The notes: generated by a model from the sequence alone, not told the origin. Counted from the first letter of the stretch, positions 33,168 through 44,940 are shown. The stretch: 64,000 nucleotides of DNA from Furcasterigmium furcatum (GCA_001599815.1 BCIA01000004.1:2940082-3004081); one strand, 5' to 3'. Numbers and translations are program-made.

Positions 33168-35132
33168 GGCAGGCCCTGTCTCAAACAAGAGTCACCTTCC
33201 TCACTTCACACAAGCGCCTGAACACCCGAAGCCCCTCACGATGTCTTGCCCCCTGTGGGCAGGACAGCTCCCACCCGATGATAGGCGTCCGGGTTGGCGG
33301 CAAGGAACAGCACGAGCCCATACGGCCCCTCGCTCCCTTTTCTGGAATTCCCTTCAACCTTTGTCCGTTTCCACAACTTGCAACTCCCGAGAAGCAGGAG
33401 CTTCAAGGATGCCAGGTCATCCAAAATACTCTCGACCGTCCAGGATCTTCTGGTGTCTCCGGGAGTGTGCTGGGCGTAGAAGCAATCCAACGCCCGGCGC
33501 CTTGGCCCTTTCTGTCATCGCTGGGTGGCAGCTTATGGTCAGACTACTGCATTGACGCAGAGCTATACTGAATCTTGAAAGAATCCGATTCAGGGGCGAC
33601 AGGTCCGTCCAGCAACAGTCTGGGGGTGACCAGGCGTCTGTCATCCCCCTCCATACGGGTTCACCCCCAAAAGCCCGGAAGGGGCCATAAGGACTTTGGT
33701 CACGGCGACCGCATCCCTGAGGGCGGCGGTCATTCGATGGTCCACCCTGGCTGTCCCTCTCTTAGACAAGCTCACAGAGTCGTCTTCGGTTGTGATTTGG
33801 TTTCGTCCGCCGCCCCCAGCTGTAACTGAGGTGTACCGAGGAGCGTCGCCGGTACCGTCCATGTCGGGAATCTCGTTTCTTTCGGCGAAGCATGGCACGC
33901 CACCCATCGATTTCGCATCCCGTCACTCTGTTTCTCGGTCAGCTTCATGCTCCTCTGAATTGGATCTTCGGGTCACTCTCACCGGGGACCCCTCTCACTT
34001 TAAAAGAGCGCAAGACCTGAGGTGACTTGCATGATGCAGGAACACTTCAACGTGAGAAGCAAGCTTTCTAGGACGCGAAATCGCCAACTACTTCAGTCGG
34101 GGGTGTCCACCAAATCCTCGATGTCGCAAGTAATTATATCGCTCTCTCGTCAGCGCCACGCTCGTTGTCTCGGAAGCCCTTCCATATGAGGCTGTGAAAA
34201 TCATCTGGCTTGAGCGCCTCGCAGAGCAGCGTGCGGAACCCGCGACCGGGGGTCTGCAGCGGTCGGCATGGGTGAGTCGGAGGGTAAAGAAACATCGCCG
34301 TTGTAGGATTGAGACGTCCAGTTCCGGGACGCGGGGCGCATGCAAAGCTGATGGTATTATATCAGCCAGACGCAGACAATCTAACGGCCCGTATCATTAG
34401 CCGGAGGATTGGCTCGGTAGGGTAAATAGGCATGCGGCACGCAAGACTCACATGACAGGCCGGGGGTCTCGCCGTCTCGTGGTGACAGCTCTGGGCGGGT
34501 GTGACAGTACTGGACCCGACCAGTAGTTCTAACTCACCGTGAACAATGTGAAGGCTGTGCTAGAGCGTCGAACCTCACAACAGAGGTCTTCGCCGACACC
34601 AGGCGACGAGTAGCCGGGAAGCAGTTCCCAGCCACTTCAGCAACCCCAACCTTCAGTCCGAGAGAAATAAGTGGCGTGCGGGGTAAAATGCACCCCAGAA
34701 AAGGTGCAGTGTTGTCTCCCTGCTTCCAGCTCCCAGCTCAGCTCAGCCGGTGTGATCCTGGCCGAAGACAGGTGACCATCACCAGAACCACTTCCACAAG
34801 AATCCCCTTAAACAGGCCATCTTCCATTCCGTCCAGACAGAAATCGATATTCAAGCGCTTCAAGCGGTCGAAGCTACAGATCTACTAGGTACATGACACA
34901 ACCCGATCTATTCCCACGCAGGATGTCCAGTCCTCCAAAACCCATATCAGGACATCATGAGCCAATACTCCCTCTAACAATGCACCGAGTGATGAAATGC
35001 CCTTCCATGAAATGCTGCCGCCCCTACATCCCAGCTCACCGAGCCCTACGAACCCACCACCCCTGAATCCCGCCGCCCTTGCGCGACGAGCACCCCGTAG
35101 TACGCGGTGATCATGACCCCATGATCACGAGA
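33168..35132. other. 2-kb spacer without supported gene
   Basis: A minus-strand open frame at 33236-33490 (VESILDDLASLKLLLLGS) looks protein-like, but no start or partner exon was found. The rest shows only short frames. Confidence 0.4.
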
Positions 35133-37188
35133 TCAGAAATCCCAAAGAGTGCCGAACGCGGTAATACCGGCTGTTGAGAATTCCATGTCAGTGCTAGCTC
35201 GCCCGTATGAAGATCAGTGGCAACTCACCAGCGAGACACCCCTGCATCATCTCGTCGTTGCCCGACATGTTGGAGGTGATGAAGATGACCTCGGCGCCGA
35301 AGCTGTGCCACGTGTCCGTGAGGAGCTTGACCGTGTCGGGGCGGCCGCCGCGCTTCTTGGAGTCCCAGAGGATCATCCGCTCGGGCTCGATGTTGTTGTG
35401 GATGAGGCCGGTGATCGTCGGCCCGAATGTCTTCTCCTGGTCGGAGCCGATCCAGATGAGGAACCTAAAAGGGGGTCAGGGGCTGCCGCGGAGCGTCCTC
35501 GGACAGTTAAGGGGTACGTACCAATCAGGGCTCTGGATGCAGGTCGAAAGCGCCGCGCCGATGCCCGTGCCTGTGCACACGCGGATGCCCCTCTTGTACA
35601 TCGCCGACGCGTGCCCGACGCCAGCTGGAGAGTGTAAGTCGTTGATCGTGGCTGATCGCGGGGTGGTAGATCCGGGGAACAACTTACGGAACTTCAGCTC
35701 TCGCGTCCAGATCGTCTTGGGAGGGTCGTTGACGAGACCCTTGGTGAAGTCGCCCTGAACACCGCAGATCATGTAGTGGCACCCGGACTTGCGGCCCTCG
35801 CTGATGGTGCCGAATGCGTGGTACTCCATGACCGAAGTGCGGCTGATCCTGCCCAGAAGACCCTGCTGCATGCCGCGCTCGAACTTGAGGATGGCGACCT
35901 TGGGCGACGGCTATGGTGGGAGCTGGTGTTAGCAAAATTGGGCTTAGTTGGAGTTTGTGTATGACTTACGATCTCGACTTCGACGGGCACTTCCCGAAGA
36001 GTAACCCAGGGGATGACAACGCTAGTATGGGATTAGACTGGCTCACTCAAGGTGAAGTGTTGTCAGTGGAATAGACTCACAAGACCGTCATGAACACGGC
36101 GAACCACATCTCCTGCCCGCTGATCAAAGTGTGGGCGCTGGTACTCCATTCTCCCGTCTTGATATCGTAGATGTTGCCCAGGATGACGAAAACCCAGGTG
36201 GCCTGGCGATGATAATCAGTATCCCTAACCCCCAATTCAACTTGACAGAGCGCTGAAACATACCGCCAGACCCAGCCAGCCGATGAAGCGATGATGCTTC
36301 TCAAACGTATTGTGATGGTTGTTCCGGACCCAGGGGAAAGCGCTGAGCACGGAGATGAGGACGAAGGTTGCAGTCAAGACTCCAGTCGCGATGACGGCGA
36401 CGTGCTGAATGGACTGGGCCAAGATGATATCGACAACCTTGTACACGAGCCAGCTAAAGACACGTTAGTCGGGGCTCACATGCAAACGGGACACCACACT
36501 TACGCCGTGCCTGAAAGTGCGCAGCCGGAGTGAATGCCGCCAACATGTTGCAGGAACGAAGTGGCCCCGATCTTGACGAACAGCGGCGCCCACTGATTCG
36601 ACTGTCAGCTCTTGTCCGGCTTGATTCTGGTGGTTCACTTACGCTTCTCAGCCCGTAGATTGCAACGATGTACAGGAACCTGAGGAAGAGCTCGTTGCGG
36701 AAGAGGATGGCGCAGAGCAGGTTGCCCAGGACCAGGGCGCCGAGGTGGTTCTCGGCGTAGGGGAACTTTCCGAGGGCGGTCATGATGATGCCGGTGAGGT
36801 TGAGGCAGACGATGAGGACGAAGAACTTCTTGTAGGTGTTGAACCAGAGCTGGAAGCGAATCCACCGGCTGACCTTTGGCTTCGGCGGCGCGGTCTTCTT
36901 GGCCGGAGGCTCTGGCAGCGCCGGTTTCGTGGCCGGACATGCCGTGGGCAAGGGAACGGTGAGGACGGGGAGGCTGGAGGATGGTGTGATGCCCTCATGG
37001 ACGGGCGAGACGGGCGAGGGGAAGCCTTCGATGTGCACGGTCGACTTCTTCTCGTCGGCGTCAGAGAGGTACGGAGATACGGGCAGGGTCTGTGTGCTGT
37101 CGTACAGGCCCTTTTCCGCGTCGTCAAAGTCCCGGTTGTGGCCACCAGGGGTGGTGGCCTCGCTGTCCGACCAGGTTGGGGGAGACAT
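35133..37188 (-). CDS. TmpA-like integral membrane protein with reductase-like C-terminus
   Basis: Nine exons: 37188-36643, 36592-36504, 36453-36264, 36202-36081, 36021-35970, 35910-35688, 35624-35522, 35464-35229 and 35170-35133, giving 532 residues. Every join preserves frame, with introns of 50-63 bp. A soluble Ser/Pro-rich N-terminus (about 1-110) precedes membrane helices (FFVLIVCLNLTGIIM, LGALVLGNLLCAILF, HVAVIATGVLTATFVLISVL, ATWVFVILGNI). After a membrane-exit strand (WVTLREVPVEVEI) comes a ferredoxin-reductase-like domain with RTSVMEYHAFGTISEG, the dinucleotide-type loop TGTGIGAALS, and end AFGTLWDF. This resembles Aspergillus nidulans TmpA, a transmembrane flavoprotein affecting conidiation, and the C-terminal parts of related adenylation-domain proteins. 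The N-terminal start MSPPTWSDSEATTPGG is chosen as the first ATG giving that profile. Confidence 0.88.
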
Positions 37189-39243
37189 GTCGAGTCCACT
37201 GGCCGTGAGTGAGCCTGAGTGAGTGAGGGCAGTGTGTGCTAAGGTAGAGGAGGTAGAGTGATGGTTGACAAGGCGGGATTGACAAGGGGAGGTCGCAACC
37301 GGCGGGCTGCCAGAGCGGGCAGCTTTAATTGTTCGCCGGAGGCCGTGGATGTCTTGGAAGTGTGGTAGCGAGGAGACACATGAAAGGCTGGATGGTACGA
37401 TCATAGGCCCATCACCGGCCTGTGTGGACCAGGCTGGCCCGACTCAGGCCCAATACGTCAACGTTCCAAGATTTATACAGACATCTTTCGGTTGCCGCGA
37501 CCCGAGGCGGCGGCGGGCGGCTGTTTCGAAGTGCGGCCAAGACGAGGCGGAAGCTGTCCTCCCAGATCCGGAGCATCGTGTGATGATATCATCCTCGAAC
37601 GGGACTGGGGGGAATCAGGGCGGCGGGACGCGATGCACTGCGTTCTGGCCTCACGATGAGGCCTGAGTCCCGTCCGGCGAGGAGATGTGACTGGCACTAT
37701 ACAGCAAGCGAAATTGTTGCTCTGCCTGCGCTGATTCACGGCTCGTTCGCACAGACGGACACCTACGTCAAGGTGACTCTGCCTCCGCGGCCCCCAGAGG
37801 GTAAGGCCCGACTATCCAGATTAACCCCAGATTTCCAGGGCAGATTTCGGTGACCTCCACGGGGTACGGGATATGCGTGGGGGTCCGTGGCTTGGAATCT
37901 TTCCGGCCGGCCTGCCTCAGCCAGCGCTCGGCGAGACCCAGCGATCAGACCTCCGGCATGACATCGACGGGAGAGGGCGAGGCTCTATCTTGCTTACCTG
38001 CTTGCTAGCGAGCAGTGAAGGCACCGAGACCAAGGCAGGCGTGCGTGTGTGTATGCGTGAAAAAGCCCACCACCATCATCTCGGAGGTGCATCATCTAAG
38101 GTATCTGTGAGGAGGCCAAGCCGAATCGACAGGAGGACCTACATGAAGTGATGGGCAGGATGTGAGGGTCTCGCCGCGGTGCCAAGATGTCATCTATTCA
38201 CCCCTCGGTCTTACCCGCGGACTCGTCCTATCGGCTCGCTGCGACGGCGTCGATCACGCCGTGATGCGAATCTTGTTGCTCTGCTGGTGGGCTCTGGCCG
38301 GCGAGGAAATCCGCGGGAGCCTGTTCACGCGCTCATCTCAATATAAAAGCGTTGGCACCGCCAAGCAGACCTCGTGGCCGGCACTCTAACGCCCCAGCCC
38401 GTCGGTCATCGTCAGGCACGCACGGGAGCGCGAGCCGACAGTCCGACAGTCCGAGGGGGCCTTTGGTGGGCGAAAAGACCTCAACACCGTGGTACAGGTA
38501 TATGATCAGCGGTGTGCCCGCTCATCAATGCACGCACCGCTCGACGAGTGTCGCCGAGTCGTCTGATTCGGCTTTCTCCGACCATGTGTACCAGATAATC
38601 GTAAATTGACGTTGATTGCTGTGCGGAACGGGGGGGACGCGTCTAGAAGCAAAGTGCGCGGGTGTCCGTCTTCCCTGCTTTGGTTCATCGTCCTCTCTTG
38701 GACTCTGGGATCCTGGATGCCTCCGGATTGCCTCTTCAAGAGGTCGGAACAGGGGCTGTGGCGTATCACGTGTCGTCTCACGGCCGGCCAGCTGCCGTGA
38801 CCTTTTCCGGGTATTTACCCCTGACCGGCTCTGTTACCCAGGATGCTGCACATCCATACATCCATTTGGCCAAGCGACGGCTAAATGACCCGAGGAAGCC
38901 CCGATGATGAGCCCACAAGAGGCATAAAGGAACCGAGATGCCCCTCTTGCTTCAACGTTGACGTGACGCCGTTCCATTATGGCCCAAAGTCTGACCGAGG
39001 GCTGGAGTGATTCGGGCCGTCCTCGAAGGCTTCAGCAGTCCCCACGGGGTCGATCTGCGGCGATGAGATCTGCATCGACTGACAGGTGCTTAATCCTTCA
39101 GGTTCACGCGAGTGGTTCCAAGTCGACATCTTTTCAGCTGTCGCGCACACATGCTGGACTCGACTCTCTGGGTTTCTGCAAATACCCCCACGTCGCCTGG
39201 CTGGGGTGCTCTTCAAATTGAACTCCATTTTGACATCTCTCTC
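37189..39243. other. 2-kb spacer without recognised gene
   Basis: The promoter of the TmpA-like gene is at the left. A TATA-like sequence (caatataaaagc) lies near 38340, but no good open frame follows it. No other feature was seen. Confidence 0.45.
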
Positions 39244-40293
39244 CTAGACTTCGTCAGGGTGTAGGATTGGGGGCGGAGTCACCTTCGCATTCCTCTCCTC
39301 CTGTTCCCTTGCTATCCTCGCCTCCCTCTCCCCCTTCCTGATGGCCCTTTTTTCAGCTCCAGGAAGTGCCAAAAACCGAGAAATCTCCAGACGCTTCTCC
39401 GAAATCAGCGCTGCTAGCCTGGCCTCCTGATCGACATCCTGTCCAACGCCACCGCTACTACCATCTGCGCCCATCTTCGCCTCTCGTCTCAGCTCCTTCC
39501 TCGCTCGTTTTCTCGCCCTTTTCTCCAGTTTATTCGCCGTCTTCGCCGCCTTCTCGGCCTTTTTTGCGCGGTTTGCAACCATTCGGTCCTGCTCAAGTTC
39601 TCTTTCCGAGACTGGTGGCGACGGGGCAACTTGCTGTAACCTTTCCAAGAGAACCTCGGACGTGACGCATTCCTGCATCTGCTGCAGCCTGTGCGCATCC
39701 TTGACAGCCAGCATAAGGAATGCCCTGAGTGTGAAATGGGCATCGTTCCCGGCCGCGTGTCCCGACGTAAACGGAACACCGAGGGCATCGCAGAGAAGAT
39801 CGAGGCTGAGACGGTAGTAGAGATTGAGCGGCCACCGCGCAATCTTGTTGGTGTCGAACACGTAGACTCCGAGTGACGGAAAGTCTACTTCGAGATTGCC
39901 GAGAACTGCTAGGTCGAGCCTGGTGCCATGGAATATGGTAACATAGTCCCGTCCTTGTGTGAGATCCTCCAGCTTCGCTTGGACCTGGGTGCGATGGAGG
40001 GGCTCCGATTTCCCGAAGAGGAACTGATTCGATTGTCTCGCGGCCGCCTTTGGGCTGGCCTCTTGGCTGATGGCGAACTGGTAGTTCTCGATGAGGCCGT
40101 CGTGAGGAGCTGCTGCTTCCACCGCGCCTTTAACTTCCTTCTGGATGTGTCGAGTGTCGAAAATGGAAACTGCGATATGCAAGAGATGCCGTGGATTGGT
40201 CTTGGCGTAGTGCTGGGGCCCATCGACGTCGATTGCCACAAGTAGGATGTCCTTTGTCCGGGTGCCAGAGAGGCAAACACCCAAGTCGGGCAC
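39244..40293 (-). CDS. DEDDh-type exonuclease-fold protein (Gfd2/YDR514C-like)
   Basis: A single exon codes for 349 residues. The N-terminal 215 residues read as an RNase H-like DEDD exonuclease fold: VAIDVDGPQHY (first acidic pair, here D-x-D rather than D-x-E), FHGTRLDLAVLGN (third acidic) and SGHAAGNDAHFTLRAF (His and fourth acidic, H-x4-D). The middle IARWPLNLYYRLSLDLLCDALG matches the Gfd2/YDR514C-type domain of fungi. Residues of about 250-349 are a Lys/Arg/Glu-rich coil (KKAEKAAKTANKLEKRARKR) that may bind RNA or locate it to the nucleus or nucleolus. Activity is likely but not shown; the D-x-D change deserves a look. Confidence 0.85.
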   Translation of the reverse strand: MPDLGVCLSGTRTKDILLVAIDVDGPQHYAKTNPRHLLHIAVSIFDTRHIQKEVKGAVEAAAPHDGLIENYQFAISQEASPKAAARQSNQFLFGKSEPLHRTQVQAKLEDLTQGRDYVTIFHGTRLDLAVLGNLEVDFPSLGVYVFDTNKIARWPLNLYYRLSLDLLCDALGVPFTSGHAAGNDAHFTLRAFLMLAVKDAHRLQQMQECVTSEVLLERLQQVAPSPPVSERELEQDRMVANRAKKAEKAAKTANKLEKRARKRARKELRREAKMGADGSSGGVGQDVDQEARLAALISEKRLEISRFLALPGAEKRAIRKGEREARIAREQEERNAKVTPPPILHPDEV

Positions 40294-40927
40294 CGATAGG
40301 CTCGTTGATGTTTCCGGGCCCTGAGCTACTCCGCCTACGGGGAAGTTTATCTAATCACCAAAAAAAGTATGCTGACAACTTTTAAAAACGGTTGACAGGG
40401 ACCAGAGCTGGGTACATGTGGTTATGCTCTGGAATTGGGGCCGTATACTGTCACGAGTTTGCGATGAAGACCGGCTCGAGCAGACATCGCTGTCCAACTC
40501 AGCTATTCAAGCACGATGCAAACACATGCAAGCCATTAAACCACCGCTTTTTTCTTTGATCGTCATAGACGCCCTATGTCAACATAAAAGACCGTTTGAT
40601 CTAAACATCTAACGGTATCGGGAGGAGACCGAGAGCCCACCCCCTGGAGCATCTCGGAAGCGGACCGAGAAACCGATGACCAATTCCCTAACTACGCCCT
40701 TCGATAACAAAGGATTCCGAGAACTATCCGAGCTCTCATATCTCAATCCCTATCTCAGTACCAATTTGAATGATAGATCACCTTGCCGTGATGTCTCCCG
40801 AAGAAAAGAACCCGGAGGACCACGACGACGCCCTTCTTGGATTCGCAAAGGCGCACCCGCTGCGAACCCGACCACGTCCACTTATTCGGTAGAACAAGAA
40901 CTTCGATTGGGTTCTCTTTAGGGTCTC
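40294..40927. other. spacer
   Basis: Nothing coding is recognised between the exonuclease-like gene start and the esterase relic. Confidence 0.5.
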
Positions 40928-42845
40928 TCAAGTCTCCCAGTAGTCCAGCGGCTGCCCCAGCACGGCACACACCTCCTCATCACCAAATGGGGCCATGAAG
41001 CCATCCCAGTCGAGAATCATCCACTCTGGAGACTCCGGATCAACCTTTTCCCATTCGCCAACCTCCTTCACCTGAGCCAGCGTCGAAGCATACCCCCTGG
41101 CAACGAGGTATGCCTCGTCCGGGTTCGGGTCTCCCGTCCGGACGAAAGACGACCAGTAGTCGACGATCAACCGACTTAAGTCTTGGTCCAGGCCGTCTCT
41201 GTCCGGCATGCCCACGCGCTTGTTGTTTCCGAAGAACGCAACATGAGAGCCGCCATGGCACCTATAGTAAGGCAAGCTCGGGTCTCCAAACGGATGCTCA
41301 GGCGTGACGGGGGCCTGGCAGTGTGGGTGGTGAGGCGGGCTGTACGTGCGGTGGAAGTTGAAAGAGTACACCTTGTCGAACACATCATTCTTGGCGCCGG
41401 AGAAAGCTTTGGAACGGTCCAGGCAGTTGTACATGTTGTTCGTGAGGATGTTGACGGTGACGTTGAAGAGCTCGGGGCCCGTCGACTCACGGGTAACACC
41501 CCAGAGAGGCAGATTCGACAGGACGGCGTCGGGATCGACCTTAAAAAATTCGCGATGTTGGTACAGAACAATCACCCAGATGTCGAGGTGACAAACTCCC
41601 AAGCAACCTCTTGCAAGAAGTCGAACAGCGCGGCCTCATCTCGAGTCACGCCCGTCAAGAGAGGAATATCCTTTCCGTAGCGCGGCCCAGAGAGGTCGAG
41701 AAGGAGAAACGGTGTGTTGAGATACTTTCCATCGACGACTGGGTACTTGGCTGTGGCCGTAGTGTCATCCAGGTTGCCCAACTGCCGGGCCGGAACATCG
41801 CGAACACACGCTACCTCATCTTCGGCGCCGTCGCAGCCGACCAGGGCCAAGACATTCCGGGTGAAATAGCCGTAGGACTGTTCCATCGACCAGAAGATTC
41901 CATTGGGCTCCAGAAGGCCCCCATTGCCATCTGACTGCATGATGGCGCCGGCGTACAGGCCCTTAGCCTCAGGGGATGCGATCAGATACTTGGCAGACAT
42001 GGCACCAGAAGACTCGCCCGCGATGGTGACGCGGTCTGGGTCGCCACCAAAGGCGCAAATGTTCTCGGCTCCCGAGGATGTGAGAAAGGGGGTCCAGATG
42101 TTGAGGAAGAGACAATCTTCACTCGAGTCGGGTGCATCAGGCTGCAGGCAATCGGCTCCAGCCTCGAGTGCTGATATGGGACCACTTGCGTCGCGCAGGG
42201 TGGTCGAGTACTCAAACCGCTTAGGCGTCGGGGCGTACCGGATGCCGCGAAACTTCCACGTGAAGAAATCTCGATATCCGGTAAACTGAGCCTGCCCAAC
42301 ATCCTGGGTAATCTGGAAACTCGGCGACGTATCTTCGAAGCTGGCGTTTGAGACTGGAGCGCTCTGACTGCAGAGGACTGGAAGACGCGTGGAGCAGTCG
42401 AGCTGGTGTACGGTGCCATCGACCTTGATGGCTTGGCACTTGCAGCTATTCTGCTCTCTCGCGATCCAGAATTTGGCGCTGGAGGCGTGGTTTCTCGGTA
42501 GGCTTGGTACCCCAGGGAAGTGGTGAGGTCGCTGTAAGACTTGTCCCCGTTGCCAGACCAGAGCGATTCGCTGAGCTTGCCACATGCTTCACCAGCAGCG
42601 ACGTACTCATGTGGGCGGTCGATCAGGATAGCACCAGATCCCGGAGCTGGTTCATCATCAGCGTTGTTAGCCTCATCTCGGGAACGAAATCATGAGCGGA
42701 TGGTCGTATACAACTCACTCTCTAAATCGTTCTGGGCCAAGATGGTGAGAGCTCCTCGTCCAGGGCTGTCTGCCCTTGACGACAGCTGGGCGAATGTGAC
42801 TTGGCCCCCAAGAAGGACCCAGAGAATTGATCCATGCCTAACCAT
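40928..42845 (-). pseudogene. decayed secreted carboxylesterase (type-B) lacking the oxyanion-hole segment
   Basis: It starts MVRHGSILWVLLGGQVTFAQ (signal peptide) at 42845. A GT-AG intron at about 42718-42648 leads to PGSGAILIDRPHEYVAAGEA. Near 42494 the frame shifts by one base between YQAYRE and HASSAKFWIARE. Type-B esterase motifs follow: FRGIRYAPTPKRF, SSEDCLFLNIWTP, then directly ENICAFGGDPDRVTIAGESSGA with the nucleophile Ser. The roughly 60-75 residues that normally sit between these two motifs, including the HGGG oxyanion hole and the NYR segment, are missing at about 42075. Near 41570-41605 the frame breaks again (SGVTRDEAALFDFLQE... to EFFKVDPDAVLSNL), possibly an intron. The C-terminus with RTYSPPHHPHCQAP and HGGSHVAFFGN is intact to the stop. 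It is almost surely inactive. Confidence 0.85.
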
Positions 42846-43223
42846 CTTCAAGGAAGCCCAGGAAGGGTGCACGATACTGACATCTCCCGCATCCGTTGGA
42901 AAATGCCCGGCTCTTATGTATACCTGCAACGTTGTCCGATGAGACGGAGCTCTCAGCACCTAGGTATGGAAGTGACGGATTCAAGTCTTCGGGCCTCGTT
43001 CCGTAGCGCTCAGGGGTGCCATACTCGCAGTTTTACATCCGGGAAATCATCGGCACAAACTGAGGGTGCCAATCGGGGAAGCCGGGTGATCACGCCGCCT
43101 CAAGCTCACCAGATAGGTGAGCCCAGGGTGATCAACGGGTGATCAACAGGTGAGCATAAGAGTTCGGAGATCACCGGTCAGCATAGAGAACCTCGGTAAC
43201 TTGATTTTTGTGCTATGAACATA
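42846..43223. other. short spacer with GGTGATCA repeats
   Basis: The stretch lies between the esterase relic start and the methyltransferase end. It holds a perfect 11-bp tandem direct repeat (43126-43147) and further GGTGATCAC/GGTGAGC copies nearby. Confidence 0.6.
43126..43147. repeat. tandem 11-bp direct repeat GGGTGATCAAC x2
   Basis: Two exact head-to-tail copies at 43126-43136 and 43137-43147. A related GGGTGATCAC is at 43084. Each copy holds the palindrome TGATCA. Function unknown. Confidence 0.8.
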
Positions 43224-44384
43224 TCAATGGTTGACCCTAGGTCTCCTTCTCAATCTCAGGTACGTGTACCAGATTTCTACTTTCATATTTTTGAACCTCT
43301 GTAAGCACTCCTGGACAGCTACTTGTGTCAACTCCTCGAGGAAATTCTCGCCATCATTCCAGTGGTCGCCTCGAGATTTCTTCAAGGTTTCTACCCAGAA
43401 CCAACCGGAGGACGAAACAATATTCTGAAGCATTGCTTGAGCGTATTGCCTGTAGGCCTCCTCTTTCGCGTCGTCATCAGCGGCAATCTCGACCGCGGCT
43501 TTGTAGGCTTCCCAGGCGGTGGGCACAATCAGATTTGCCTCCAGTACCTCTACTTCCCAGAGAGCGGCAACCTCGCGGGTATCCAGGGCGGCCTTAACTT
43601 CCTCCGGAGTGCGTTCGTGACTGGGGAACAATGCGAACTGCCCCAGCTCCACGGCACTCATGTGGCCGGTACCAACCATTTTCATCATGGCAGCCTGGAG
43701 CGGCGCGAAGCCAGAGTTGGTCGGCCTGGTCTCTGATCCTGGCTTCTGCCCCCCCACGGCTGCAACGAGATAACCACCCTCGCGAATCTCAGCCGCGCGG
43801 AGCTTCAGCAGCTTGATGAGATCCTGGTGGGCAGCTGTTGCGAGGGCCTTTTGGCGCGCGGCCATAAACTCTGCCGGCGGTGCGGAAGGGTCAAATGCAA
43901 CGACAGGTCGGTTTTCGAGGTAGTTGAGCGATGACCAGCAGAGGCCAATGTCAGCCGCTTGGTCAGGGATGACCTTGTTGTAAAACCCGATGGGAACCAA
44001 GGAGGGGAAGATTTCGATGCTTCGACCTGACTGACAAAGTGCGGTCATCCCGCCATTGATTGTCTTTACGAGAGTGGACCAGTCGTTCCATGGTGTATCC
44101 TCAAAGACCAACTTTGTAGTCGCACCGTCTGGGAGTGAGGTGAGAATCTTCCTCATCGGCTCGATTGCGTTTGCACCTTGTGCACATCCATAGTCGACAA
44201 TCGTTAAAGATTTCTTCTCCGGGAACGTAGGGAGAAGTTTCAGCCCAGTCTGCACTGCCGCTGCTTGAATCCAACAGTGTTCATTGTAGAGCGCGGCACG
44301 CATCGCAATATGTGTCTGTGCTTGATGTTCTTCCATTTCAGTTGAGATCAGTGCGATTGCTTTGAAGGAAGAAAAGGTTGGCAC
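43224..44384 (-). CDS. SABATH-like SAM-dependent carboxyl methyltransferase
   Basis: A single exon codes for 386 residues. After MPTFSSFKAIALISTEMEEHQ comes the SAM-binding motif I, LTIVDYGCAQGANAIEPM, typical of the SABATH (salicylate/benzoate/theobromine) family. FEDTPWNDWSTL follows, then the LVPIGFYNKVIPDQAADIGLCWSSLNYL region, which in plant members reads as the S-LHWLS motif. ALWEVEVLEA and GWFWVETLK fit the helical cap. Product: probably the methyl ester of a small carboxylic acid, substrate unknown. A second in-frame ATG at 44336 gives MEEHQAQTHIAMRAALYNEH and fits the family start better, but the TATA box at 44486-44492 is placed equally well for the longer form. Confidence 0.85.
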   Translation of the reverse strand: MPTFSSFKAIALISTEMEEHQAQTHIAMRAALYNEHCWIQAAAVQTGLKLLPTFPEKKSLTIVDYGCAQGANAIEPMRKILTSLPDGATTKLVFEDTPWNDWSTLVKTINGGMTALCQSGRSIEIFPSLVPIGFYNKVIPDQAADIGLCWSSLNYLENRPVVAFDPSAPPAEFMAARQKALATAAHQDLIKLLKLRAAEIREGGYLVAAVGGQKPGSETRPTNSGFAPLQAAMMKMVGTGHMSAVELGQFALFPSHERTPEEVKAALDTREVAALWEVEVLEANLIVPTAWEAYKAAVEIAADDDAKEEAYRQYAQAMLQNIVSSSGWFWVETLKKSRGDHWNDGENFLEELTQVAVQECLQRFKNMKVEIWYTYLRLRRRPRVNH

Positions 44385-44940
44385 GATGAAAGAAGAGGGA
44401 GAAGTTCTGATGGATGCTCGTTTGGATAATTGTCTTCGTTCTCAGAATGTTCATGGATGGTGAAATACGATTTGAGATGCTTCATCTTTATAGTTACCTT
44501 GGCGCGTCTGATCCACCGAGCCACACTGCTCGTACACAACCATTTCGGCCCAAAGCTGATAGGTTGGAACGTGCGAGGTAACAGTGTGCACCGACTCTGA
44601 TTGGCTGTTGACTACGGGCCAGTACGCTAAGGTTCCAGCTTGTGGACATCTTACAACCGAGTCGACTCCTCAACACCTTCCAAGTACGGACCAGTTTTAG
44701 CAGGGAACAGCGAATGACTCCACATCAGTCTCGACCAGGGTTCCACGGGGCGCGAAATAGTGCATAAATTCCGTCACCTAGGAGACAGGGGTCTTGAGAG
44801 AGAAGGAGTTGCTGTTCATGGACATGGGAGTGACTGGGCTAGGATTGCATGGTACCGAGGCATTAGCTCCGCTGGGAACACAAACAGCTTAGAGTGCTGC
44901 CCCCCAAATTGAAGTTCTTATCAGAACCTAACTAGCTTGC
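44385..44940. promoter_or_regulatory. methyltransferase promoter and aldolase 3' region
   Basis: It holds the TATA box of the methyltransferase (TATAAAG on the minus strand at 44492-44486). Nothing coding is recognised. Confidence 0.5.
44486..44492 (-). promoter_or_regulatory. TATA box of the methyltransferase gene
   Basis: TATAAAG lies 102 bp upstream of the first ATG at 44384 and 150 bp upstream of the second in-frame ATG at 44336. Confidence 0.5.

Noticed and set aside
38336..38609. TATA-like sequence followed by a short frame
   Set aside because: The frame has no motif, signal or splice partner, so the TATA match is probably chance.
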